Positions 56,945 through 64,000 of a DNA stretch of 64,000 bases are shown in pieces. The position numbers and the translations under genes are program-made. Origin of the DNA: Actinomadura syzygii (GTDB lineage Bacteria; Actinomycetota; Actinomycetes; Streptosporangiales; Streptosporangiaceae); NCBI RefSeq assembly GCF_008085905.1, contig NZ_VSFF01000001.1, forward strand, positions 124,001 through 188,000, in the 5' to 3' direction. Below the pieces are notes generated by a model that saw nothing but the letters and a program-made list of their open reading frames with translations, had not been told where the DNA came from and did no database searches. The number at the start of each line of letters is the position of its first letter. Position 1 is the stretch's first letter.

Positions 56945-57214
56945 CTAGGACGTCTCGCGCAGCTTTCCGATCGCGGTGCGGAGGCGGGACTCGTCCACCC
57001 GCCAGAAGTCGTGCTGGACGCCGTTGATCAGCGTGACCGGGATCTGCTCCCAGTACTGCTCGGTGTCCCGCTCGGAGAGCGTGATGTCGCGCTCCTCCCA
57101 CGGGACGTCGAGGTCGCGGGCGACGCGCTCGATCACCGCGCGGGCGTCGTCGCACAGGTGGCAGCCCGGCTTGCCGAGCAGCGTGATCAGCACCCCTTCG
57201 GACACCCGCGTCAC
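56945..57214 (-). CDS. Glutaredoxin-like protein (DUF836 type)
   Basis: 89 residues. VLITLLGKPGCHLCDDARAVIERVA carries the CxxC-like CHLC pair, and QIPVTLINGVQHDFWRVDESRL completes a thioredoxin fold. Probably reduces disulfides in the cytosol; partner unknown. GTG at 57214 overlaps the stop of the membrane/ABM gene (GTGA), and it lies upstream of rex on the same strand. Confidence 0.85.
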   Translation of the reverse strand: MTRVSEGVLITLLGKPGCHLCDDARAVIERVARDLDVPWEERDITLSERDTEQYWEQIPVTLINGVQHDFWRVDESRLRTAIGKLRETS

Positions 57215-58536
57215 CGCCCCGGGAACTCGGGCGCGGGCAGCGGCACCTTCGCCGCGCCGAGCCGCAGCTCGATCACGTTGGTGGCGATGATGTGCGTGCG
57301 GGACTCGGCCAGGAACCGCTGGAGGTGGGACGTCTTGCGGTGCGCGGCGAAGGCGGCCTCGTCCCGGAAGAGCTGGTAGAAGATCCGCTGCGTGGGCGCG
57401 CCGACGACCTCGTGGGACGCGAAGATCACCGTCTCCGGCTCGGTCGCGCGGGCGGCCTTCACCAGGTCGCCGGCGAGCCGGTCGAACGCGGCCTCGCGCC
57501 CGTCGAGCAGGGTGTAGACGGTGATCTGGCCGCACGCCCCCGCCAGTTCCCCGCCGGGACCGCGACCGCCGCGCGGCGCGAGCGCCGGGGACGCCTGCTC
57601 CGGGACGAGCGCGTTGCCGATCCCGATGCCGACGCCGACCCCGTCCACGGCCGTGGGGCCCGCGGGGTCGTCCGGGAAGCGCGGCTCCTCGGTCGGCGGG
57701 TCGGGGAACCGCAGCTCCCCGCGCCGCGGGTCGGGCGGCGGCGGGGTCGGCGCCGCGACGGGCTCCGCCCGCTCGGCGCGCGCCGCCGGGTGCTCCGGAC
57801 GGGACGGCCCTTGGTAGCCCTGCTCCTCGTATCCGGTGGCGGCCTCGTCGCCGTACTCGTCGTAGTCCTCGTCGTCGTAGACGGGGATCGTGCGCATCGC
57901 GCCGTACCAGACGAGCCCGGCCGCGCCGCCGAGCGCGATCACCGCGAGCGGCGCGGGCAGGAACCCGCGGGTGCCGCTCACCACGAGCACGCCCGCGAGC
58001 GCGACCAGCGCGACCGGGATGAGCAGCTCGGCGGCCTCCTGGTCCTGCTTGCTGGCGAGCCAGGCGGTGAGGCCGGTGCACGCGACGAGCGCGATCACCG
58101 CGACGACGTGCGCGCCGTCGATCAGCAGCAGCGGCAGCGCGTCGTAGGTCGAGCCCGGCTTCGGCAGGCTCTTCGTCAGCGTGCCCTTGAGCGGGTCGAG
58201 GATGAGGATGACGAGCGCGACGAACGTGTAGGAGATGGCGAACAGCCACGCCGCGAACCGCACCTGGACGTACCGCGCGATCAGCTCGACCATGCCGAGC
58301 GCGAGCCAGACCGGCCCGAGCAGCGCGGCCCCGAGCTCCACGACGCGGAACAGCGGCCCGTTGAAGCCGGCGAGGAAGCCGACGCCCATGCACAGCAGCG
58401 CGAGCGACAGCCCCACCTGGGTGAACGACCAGGCGATCAGGTAGAGCAGCCGGTCCTTGTAGGCGCGCTGAACCAGCAACCCGGTGGCCACTAAAGCGCC
58501 GAGGGTCGCAAGGAGCGCGAGAAGAGCATCGACCAT
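57211..58536 (-). CDS. Multi-helix membrane protein fused to a C-terminal antibiotic-biosynthesis-monooxygenase-like domain
   Basis: 441 residues. About seven membrane helices in residues 1-215, an acidic Tyr/Asp/Glu linker (VYDDEDYDEYGDE) and Pro-rich stretch, then a ferredoxin-like domain near residues 345-430 (QITVYTLLDGREAAFDRLAGDLVKAARATEPE, RIFYQLFRDEAAFAAHRKTSHLQRFL, in parts) that matches the ABM/quinol monooxygenase-like fold. ABM domains act on quinones or other small aromatics. Start ATG at 58536 is the first before the first helix. Upstream of the glutaredoxin-like gene and rex. Function not established. Confidence 0.7.
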   Translation of the reverse strand: MVDALLALLATLGALVATGLLVQRAYKDRLLYLIAWSFTQVGLSLALLCMGVGFLAGFNGPLFRVVELGAALLGPVWLALGMVELIARYVQVRFAAWLFAISYTFVALVILILDPLKGTLTKSLPKPGSTYDALPLLLIDGAHVVAVIALVACTGLTAWLASKQDQEAAELLIPVALVALAGVLVVSGTRGFLPAPLAVIALGGAAGLVWYGAMRTIPVYDDEDYDEYGDEAATGYEEQGYQGPSRPEHPAARAERAEPVAAPTPPPPDPRRGELRFPDPPTEEPRFPDDPAGPTAVDGVGVGIGIGNALVPEQASPALAPRGGRGPGGELAGACGQITVYTLLDGREAAFDRLAGDLVKAARATEPETVIFASHEVVGAPTQRIFYQLFRDEAAFAAHRKTSHLQRFLAESRTHIIATNVIELRLGAAKVPLPAPEFPGR

Positions 58537-58668
58537 CGCGCCCCATGGTGCCCGATGCCGGGGCCCGACGGGTAACCGCCCGTCCACCTACACCATTGCC
58601 CGGCGTACCTATCGGTATCTAGAGTGGCAATTCACGCCGGAGGTCGCGTACGCCCCGAGGAGAACTGC

Positions 58669-59346
58669 ATGAGCAGCTTGTCCCTCGACGCCGGGGTCCT
58701 CCCGCTTCCCCGGCCCAGCCAGCAACCCCGCGCGCTGCCCCGTCCGCTGGCGCGGCCGGGCGCCGCGCGGCGCGACGCCGACCGTGCCGCCGACCGCGCC
58801 GAAGTGCTCAAGGCGCTGGTGCTCCGCGCGCGGGACGGCGACCCCGAAGCCTTCGGCTGCCTCTACGACCACTACGTCGAACTCGTCTACCGCTACGTCT
58901 ACTACCGGGTCGGGACGCACTCCATCACCGAGGACCTGACGAGCGAGACGTTCCTCCGGGCGCTCCGCCGCATCTGCGATTTCCACTGGCAGGGCAAGGA
59001 CTTCGGGGCCTGGCTCGTCACGATCGCGCGGAACCTCGTCGCCGACCACTTCAAGTCCAGCCGGTACCGGCTGGAGGTCTGCACCGGCGAGCTGGTCGAG
59101 CCGGACCGGCACCAGGAGGGGCCGGAGCGGGCCGTCCTCGACGCGATGACGAACCGGACGCTGCTGGAGGCCGTCCGGCTGCTCGGGTCCGAGCAGCAGG
59201 AGTGCGTCGTCCTGCGGTTCCTGCACGGGCTGTCGGTCGCGGAGACGGCGCTCGTCATGGGCAAGAAGCCGGGTGCGATCAAGGCGTTGCAGTACCGCGC
59301 CGTCCGGTCGCTGGGCCGCATGCTCCCCGACGACCTTCGGCGCTGA
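58669..59346 (+). CDS. bldN: Developmental ECF sigma factor BldN
   Basis: 225 residues. Region 2 (LTSETFLRALRRICDFHWQGKDFGAWLVTIARNLVADHF in parts) and region 4 (QQECVVLRFLHGLSVAETALVMGKKPGAIKALQYRAVRSL) match Streptomyces BldN closely, including the KSSRYRLEV...TGEL link. The N-terminal 45 residues form the pro-sequence-like extension. Needed for aerial growth and chaplin/rodlin expression in Streptomyces. ATG with GAGGAG 6 nt upstream. A 27-bp tandem duplication spans its stop. Confidence 0.93.
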   Translation: MSSLSLDAGVLPLPRPSQQPRALPRPLARPGAARRDADRAADRAEVLKALVLRARDGDPEAFGCLYDHYVELVYRYVYYRVGTHSITEDLTSETFLRALRRICDFHWQGKDFGAWLVTIARNLVADHFKSSRYRLEVCTGELVEPDRHQEGPERAVLDAMTNRTLLEAVRLLGSEQQECVVLRFLHGLSVAETALVMGKKPGAIKALQYRAVRSLGRMLPDDLRR

Positions 59347-59387
59347 GCCTTCGCCGCTGACCTTCGGCGCTGAGCCTTCGCCGCTCA
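59334..59387. repeat. 27-bp tandem duplication across the bldN stop codon
   Basis: The sequence of 59334-59360 is repeated at 59361-59387 with one mismatch; both carry CTTCGGCGCTGAGCCTTCG. The stop TGA is in the first copy, and because 27 is a multiple of three the second copy repeats it in frame. Confidence 0.85.
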
Positions 59388-59530
59388 TCGGACCGGTGGT
59401 ACCGCTCGGCGCACGGCTGGGCCGTTATCCGCACCACTCCTCCGAGCACCGGCCGTAACCCTCCGTGCAGTTCGGTCGTTTCCCGGGCAGGAGAGCGCGA
59501 TGGCGCCTGGACTCCGCAAGGGAGCGGCCG

Positions 59531-59719
59531 GTGAGAACCAGGCGGGGCAAGACCGATGAGCAGGGAAGTTCGCTCGCCCGGCTGAGGATGAGCGAGGCGG
59601 GTCCCGACCCGCGCTTCCGCGCCGTGCTGCGCGAGCGGCTCGTCGCGGCGGCGAACGGCCGGGGCGAGGACTTCCACGACCACGGACGAGGGGAGGTCGC
59701 GCGGGAGACGGTCGACTGA
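59531..59719 (+). CDS. Small protein resembling the N-terminus of DUF5667/RsbN-type anti-sigma factors
   Basis: 62 residues from GTG at 59531, with AGGGAG 6 nt upstream. Core GPDPRFRAVLRERLVAAANG resembles the DPxFRAxLRxRLVAAA motif at the start of DUF5667 proteins, the family of the BldN anti-sigma factor RsbN. It sits right after bldN, where rsbN lies in Streptomyces. No membrane helix follows; the frame ends after 62 codons. It may be a truncated anti-sigma gene or an unrelated small protein. Confidence 0.45.
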   Translation: MRTRRGKTDEQGSSLARLRMSEAGPDPRFRAVLRERLVAAANGRGEDFHDHGRGEVARETVD

Positions 59720-59776
59720 TCACCTTCGCCGGGATGGCGAGCGGAAAGGCGAAAAGCGGTCAACTAGGCTCGGCCC

Positions 59777-60697
59777 ATGCGGCGAAACCGGCAGCGGGAG
59801 ATCTGGCAGCGCGTGTCCCGGCCCCTGAGCCTCCTGCAGTGGCGCGGCAGGCACCAGGACCACGTGAGCGCCGGGAAGGCCGCCGCCGCGGCGGCGGCCG
59901 AGCCGGTCCCGCTGCCGAAGCCCGACCCGGCGGCGGCGGCGTTCTTCGACGTCGACAACACGATGATGCGCGGGGCGTCGATCTACTACTTCGCGCGCGG
60001 GCTCGCCTCCCGGAAGCTGTTCACCATGCGCGACCTCGCCATGTTCGCGTGGGGGCAGGCCGCGTTCCGGATGCGCGGCACCGAGAACTCCGAGCACATC
60101 GGCAGCGCGAAGGAGGCGGCGCTCGCGTTCGTCGCCGGGCAGAAGGTCGCCGGGATCGTCAAGCTCAGCGAGGAGATCTACGACGAGGTGATGGCGGACC
60201 GGATCTGGCACGGCACCCGCACCCTCGCCCTCCAGCACCTGGACGCGGGCCAGCAGGTCTGGCTCGTCACCGCGACGCCCGTCGAGGTCGCCCGGACGAT
60301 CGCGCACCGCCTCGGCCTCACCGGCGCGCTCGGCACCGTCGCCGAGACCCACGACGGCCTCTACACCGGGCGGCTCGTCGGCAACCTGCTGCACGGTCCC
60401 GCGAAGGCGGAGGCCGTCCGCGCGCTGGCGCAGCGGGAGGGCCTCGACCTCGCGCGCTGCGCGGCCTACAGCGACTCGATCAACGACCTGCCGATGCTCA
60501 CGGCCGTCGGCCATCCGCACGCCGTGAACCCGGACGCCGGGCTGCGCGAGCACGCGAAGGAGAACGGCTGGCCGATCCACGACTTCCGCACCGGGCGCCG
60601 GGTCACGATGATCGCGCTGCCCGCCGCGGCCGGGGCGGGCGCGCTCGCGGGCGGCGTCGCCGCAGGCATCGCGCTGCGCCGCCACTACCGCGCCTGA
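59777..60697 (+). CDS. HAD-superfamily IB hydrolase
   Basis: 306 residues. Nucleophile motif FFDVDNTMMRG (about residue 58), VTATPVEVAR, and SDSINDLPML as the metal motif, as in subfamily IB phosphatases. C-terminal helix (ALPAAAGAGALAGGVAAGIALRRHYR) suggests membrane attachment. Also next to bldN in Streptomyces. Leaderless: TAGGCT ends 6 nt before the ATG. Confidence 0.9.
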   Translation: MRRNRQREIWQRVSRPLSLLQWRGRHQDHVSAGKAAAAAAAEPVPLPKPDPAAAAFFDVDNTMMRGASIYYFARGLASRKLFTMRDLAMFAWGQAAFRMRGTENSEHIGSAKEAALAFVAGQKVAGIVKLSEEIYDEVMADRIWHGTRTLALQHLDAGQQVWLVTATPVEVARTIAHRLGLTGALGTVAETHDGLYTGRLVGNLLHGPAKAEAVRALAQREGLDLARCAAYSDSINDLPMLTAVGHPHAVNPDAGLREHAKENGWPIHDFRTGRRVTMIALPAAAGAGALAGGVAAGIALRRHYRA

Positions 60698-60754
60698 GGG
60701 CCGGGCTGCCGCGCATGACCGTTCGGCGCGGGCGGGCCGTCTAGCCTGGGGCCC

Positions 60755-63700
60755 GTGACCGTCGAGCTGACGCTTTTGTCCAAGGTCGCCTGCCGCGGCC
60801 GGGACGTCACGAGCCCCCGGCTGCGCGCGCTGCTCGCCCTGCTCGCCGCCGAGCCGCGCGCGGGCGTGTCCGTGCCGCGGCTGGTCGCGGGCCTGTGGCC
60901 GGACGAGCGTCCGGAGAACCCGGCGAAGGCGCTCCAGGTCGTCGTGTCGCGGGCCCGTTCGGGGCTCGGCGCGGACGTCGTCGCGAGCACCCCGGCGGGC
61001 TACCGGCTGGGCCTTCCCGAGGCGGCGGTGGACGTGTCGGCGGTGCTGCTCGCCGCGTCCGCGAGCGCCCGCGCGTCCCGCGACGGCGACCACAAGGCGG
61101 CGCTCGCGCACGCCGAGGACGGCCTCGCGCTCTGGGACGGCCCGCCCGAACCGGGCGACGGGGACGACCCGCTGTCCGCGCTGCGCGCCGACCGGGCCTC
61201 CACCTACTGGACGCTGACCCGTTCCCGCGCGCTCGCCCTGGCCCGACTCGATCGGCGCGCGGAGGGCTTCGAGGCGCTCGCCGCCGCGGCCCGCGAGTAC
61301 CCGAGGGACGAGGAGGTCCTCGCCGAACTGCTGCGCTGCGAGGCGGCGACGGCGGGACCGTCCGCCGCGCTGGCCCGCTTCGAGGACTACCGGCGCGCCC
61401 TCCGCGACGAGCTGGGCACGGACCCGGGGGCCGCGCTGCGGGGCGTCCAACAGGAGTTGCTGCGCGCGGAGGCCCCGGCGGTCCGGCGGGGCGTGGCGCA
61501 CGAGCCGAACCCGCTGCTCGGCCGGGACGGCGACGTCGCCGCCGTGCTCGCCCTGCTGCGGACGTCCCGTGTGACGTCGGTCGTGGGCCCCGGCGGGCTC
61601 GGCAAGACGCGGCTGGCGAACGCCGTCGCGCGGGACGCCCCGCACCGCGCCGTGCACGTCGTGCCGCTGGCCGGGGTGTCGCGGGACGGGGACGTGTCGG
61701 CGGAGGTCGCGTCCGCGCTCGGCGTCGGCGGCCCGCACCAGGCCGCGCGCGGACGGCTCACCGGTCCCGCCGACCGCGCGGGCGGGATCGTGGAGGCGCT
61801 CGGTCCGGGGCCGGTGCTGCTCGTCCTGGACAACTGCGAGCACGTCGTCGAAGGCGCCGCCGACCTGGTCGGCGCGCTCGTGTCGATGACCCGCGACCTG
61901 CGGGTGCTGACGACGAGCCGCGCCCCGCTCGGCCTGTCGTCGGAGTCGGTGTACCCGCTGCCCGCGCTGGACCTCGCGACGTCCGCCGAGCTGTTCCGGC
62001 AGCGCGCGCACGCGGCGCGTCCGGCGGCCGACGTCCCGGCGGACGCGGTGGCCGGGCTCTGCCGCCGCCTGGACGGGCTGCCGCTCGCGATCGAGCTGGC
62101 GGCGGCGCGCGTCCGGGTCATGTCGGTGGCGGAGATCGCGGGCGGGCTGGACGACCGGTTCGCCCTCCTGCGTGGGAACGCGCGGGACGCGCCGTCCAGG
62201 CACCGCACCATGCACGCCGTCGTCGAGTGGAGCTGGAACCTGCTCGGCCCGTCCGGACGCGCCGCCATGCGCGCGCTGTCGGTCTTCCCGGGCGGTTTCA
62301 CGGCGGACGCCGCCCGCCATCTCCTCGGCGGCGACGCCCTGGAGATCCTGGACGATCTCGTCGGCCAGTCGCTGCTGGAGACGGTCGAGGGCGAGGCGGG
62401 GACGCGGTTCCGCATGCTGGAGACCGTCCGGGAGTTCGGCGCGGCGCACCGCGAGGCGGCGGACGAGACGGAGCGGGCCGTCGACGGCCTGCTCGCCTGG
62501 GCCCGCGAATTCGGCGCGGAGCACCACGAGTCGCTGTTCGGGGCGGAGCCGGTCGGCCCGATGCGGCGCGTCCGGGCCGAGCAGGACAACCTCCACCAGG
62601 CGCTCCGCGAGGGCCTCGACCGCGACGACGCCGCCTCCGTCGCGGCGGTGACGGCGACGCTCGCCGGGATGTGGACGCTGGAGTCCGCCTACGGCCGGAT
62701 GATCGTCCTGGCGTACGACACGGCCGGGACGCTGAGCCGCTTCCGCCCCGGCCCGGCCGACGTCGAGATCACCCGCGCGGCGCTGGCGCTGAACGTCCTG
62801 ACCACGTTCCTGCTGAAGGGCCCGTCGGTGACGCGGGCGCTGGTCGCGCTGCGCAGGCTCCCGGCCCCCGCGTCCGGCGGGCTGCCGGGCGCGGCCGCGG
62901 TCCTCGCGGCGGCCACGCCGGAGATCCTCGCGGACGGTGAGACGTCCGTCCTGGACGGCCTGCGCGCGAGCGACGACCCGATCCTCGCCGGGCTGGCGAA
63001 CTGCGTCGCCGGGTACGTCCGGGAGCGGAACGGCGACGTGGCGGGCGCGCTGGCCGCCACCGAGGCGATGCTCGACGTGTCCCGGAACCCGTGCCTCAAG
63101 CTGGTCGCCAACTCGCGGCTCGGCGAACTGCTCATGCAGCTCGACCAGGGCGAGCGGGCGGCGCACTACCTGCGCGTCTCCCTCGACCTGCTGAAGCAGT
63201 ACGGCTGGCGGGACATGTTCGGGCTGCTCTGGGCGCTCGGGGCCGTCCACCTGCACCTGGGCGAGGTGGACGAGGCGGAGCACTGGCTCGACCGGTCGCT
63301 CGTGTCCGGCCCGGACGAGACGTTCGGCACCGCCACGTTCAACCTCGGCGCCCGCGCCGAGATCGCGTTCGCGCGCGGCGACGCCGAGACCGGGCTGCGG
63401 CTGTGGCGGGAGGCCGTCGAGCGGCTGGCCGAGGAGGAGAACCCGGTCGCGCCGCCCGTCGCCGACCCGTGGACGCTGGAGGCGCACAGCGTCACCGTCG
63501 TCGCCCACGCCCGGCACGGTCGGCTCGACCTCGTCGAGGACGTCGCGGCCGGGCTGCCCGCGATGCTCGCCGGGCTGCTCGCCGAGCCGCAGCCCCCGAT
63601 GCCGGTGTCGTTCATGGACCTGCCGATCTGCGGCGGACTGCTGCTGGCGCTGGCCCTCGCCGACCTCGCCCGCGCGGGCTGGACGTCCGAGGCCCCGCCG

Positions 63701-63904
63701 CGCGTCCGGACCCGCACCGCGCGGGCCGTGGCGCTGGCGGAGCGGCTGCACTTCGTCCGGGTGTTCCAGCCGACGATGTCCCCGGCGGCGGCCCGCGCCG
63801 TCGCCGAGGACGCCGACGGCCCCGCGTACGCCGACGCGGTGTCGGAGTACGCGGGGCTGGGCCGCGCGGAACTGCGTGCCGCCGTCCGGGCGCTGATCGC
63901 CTAG
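60755..63904 (+). CDS. BTAD/NB-ARC/TPR transcriptional regulator (AfsR/SARP-like, large)
   Basis: 1049 residues. Winged-helix DNA-binding N-terminus (VELTLLSKVACRGRDVTSPRLRALLALLA), BTAD domain about 95-245 (EGFEALAAAAREYPRDEEVLAELLRCE), NB-ARC ATPase with P-loop VVGPGGLGKTRLANAVA at about residue 280 and LLVLDNCEHVV, then a long TPR-like C-terminus. Such regulators often control transport or secondary metabolism genes. GTG start; TAGCCT lies 7 nt upstream, so a leaderless mRNA is likely. Convergent with a transporter gene at the window edge. Confidence 0.93.
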   Translation: MTVELTLLSKVACRGRDVTSPRLRALLALLAAEPRAGVSVPRLVAGLWPDERPENPAKALQVVVSRARSGLGADVVASTPAGYRLGLPEAAVDVSAVLLAASASARASRDGDHKAALAHAEDGLALWDGPPEPGDGDDPLSALRADRASTYWTLTRSRALALARLDRRAEGFEALAAAAREYPRDEEVLAELLRCEAATAGPSAALARFEDYRRALRDELGTDPGAALRGVQQELLRAEAPAVRRGVAHEPNPLLGRDGDVAAVLALLRTSRVTSVVGPGGLGKTRLANAVARDAPHRAVHVVPLAGVSRDGDVSAEVASALGVGGPHQAARGRLTGPADRAGGIVEALGPGPVLLVLDNCEHVVEGAADLVGALVSMTRDLRVLTTSRAPLGLSSESVYPLPALDLATSAELFRQRAHAARPAADVPADAVAGLCRRLDGLPLAIELAAARVRVMSVAEIAGGLDDRFALLRGNARDAPSRHRTMHAVVEWSWNLLGPSGRAAMRALSVFPGGFTADAARHLLGGDALEILDDLVGQSLLETVEGEAGTRFRMLETVREFGAAHREAADETERAVDGLLAWAREFGAEHHESLFGAEPVGPMRRVRAEQDNLHQALREGLDRDDAASVAAVTATLAGMWTLESAYGRMIVLAYDTAGTLSRFRPGPADVEITRAALALNVLTTFLLKGPSVTRALVALRRLPAPASGGLPGAAAVLAAATPEILADGETSVLDGLRASDDPILAGLANCVAGYVRERNGDVAGALAATEAMLDVSRNPCLKLVANSRLGELLMQLDQGERAAHYLRVSLDLLKQYGWRDMFGLLWALGAVHLHLGEVDEAEHWLDRSLVSGPDETFGTATFNLGARAEIAFARGDAETGLRLWREAVERLAEEENPVAPPVADPWTLEAHSVTVVAHARHGRLDLVEDVAAGLPAMLAGLLAEPQPPMPVSFMDLPICGGLLLALALADLARAGWTSEAPPRVRTRTARAVALAERLHFVRVFQPTMSPAAARAVAEDADGPAYADAVSEYAGLGRAELRAAVRALIA

Positions 63905-63926
63905 CGCGGCGCGTCTAGCGCGGCGC
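63901..63926. repeat. 14-bp tandem repeat at convergent stop codons
   Basis: CTAGCGCGGCGC occurs at 63901-63912 and 63915-63926. The first copy holds the TAG of the BTAD gene, the second the stop of the minus-strand permease (CTA). The short repeat thus supplies stops to both convergent genes. Confidence 0.75.
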
Positions 63927-64000
63927 CTTCCGGTCGAACAGGACCTTCGAGCAGGTGTAGCCGGCCACCGCGAGACCGACGCACCAGATGAGCGAGACCA
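63915..64000 (-). CDS. Probable ABC-2 type transporter permease, C-terminal end (cut by window edge)
   Basis: The last 27 residues on the minus strand read VSLIWCVGLAVAGYTCSKVL then FDRKAPR and stop. A hydrophobic helix followed by a basic tail is the usual end of daunorubicin-resistance-type ABC-2 permeases, which often neighbour BTAD regulators. The fragment is too short for certainty. Confidence 0.45.
   Translation of the reverse strand, partial: VSLIWCVGLAVAGYTCSKVLFDRKAPR

Noticed and set aside
59720..63751. A 1343-codon open frame antisense to the BTAD regulator
   Set aside because: Composition is Arg/Gly/Ala noise from high GC; the sense strand encodes a full multi-domain regulator.

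Overview
This is a chromosomal window from a high-GC filamentous actinomycete. Four things point that way: very high third-position GC, many GTG/TTG starts, the developmental regulators BldC and BldN, and Streptomyces-like gene order around rex-hemACD-B, nuoA-N and the Ccs/Res cytochrome c genes. The protein style (conservon GTPase cluster, DUF4291, DUF4288, Imm51, XRE-TPR regulators) suggests Actinomadura or another Thermomonosporaceae genus. That placement is inference; no rRNA is present.

Layout. 0-17 kb is mainly accessory: the start of panB, a secreted papain-like protease beside a membrane-anchored secreted protein, an XRE regulator, Imm51, a flavoprotein, DUF4288/DUF4291, a PH-like membrane protein, a Fic protein, and an XRE-TPR regulator. 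Two diverged copies of a repeat cassette lie in this part, one intact and one decayed. Then come msrA, rarD, a small secreted protein, an orphan class II terpene cyclase with a DxDTT motif, and a conservon (roadblock, DUF742, GTPase) without its histidine kinase. 16-37 kb is core respiration on the minus strand: a complete 14-gene complex I operon nuoA-N ending in a polyprenyl diphosphate synthase, preceded by a geranylgeranyl-reductase-family gene (menJ-like) and menG, so quinone synthesis and the quinone-reducing enzyme sit together. DUF4229, a threonine dehydratase and bldC follow. 37-44 kb holds an ATLF-like metalloprotease and the System II cytochrome c operon (phosphatase, TlpA/ResA, CcdA, ResB, CcsB). 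44-48 kb has a LysR/EamA/DapA-family module next to hemL. 48-58.5 kb has a receptor-like pseudokinase, a stand-alone Prim-Pol domain, and the minus-strand series rex-hemA-hemC-hemD-hemB with a glutaredoxin-like and a membrane/ABM fusion gene upstream. 58.5-64 kb has bldN, a tiny possible anti-sigma remnant, a HAD hydrolase, a large BTAD/NB-ARC regulator and the end of a probable transport permease.

How it fits together. C5-pathway heme synthesis (hemA, hemL, hemB, hemC, hemD), cytochrome c assembly, menaquinone synthesis and complex I are linked, and the redox repressor Rex is encoded here. A perfect 20-bp palindrome with the exact Rex half-sites lies in front of menJ-nuo, and a one-sided match overlaps the predicted rex promoter. 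Many genes outside operons appear leaderless: a TAnnnT -10 box lies 6-8 nt before the start codon. Inside operons, 4-nt ATGA/GTGA/TTGA overlaps prevail. No tRNA, rRNA, IS element or CRISPR array was seen.
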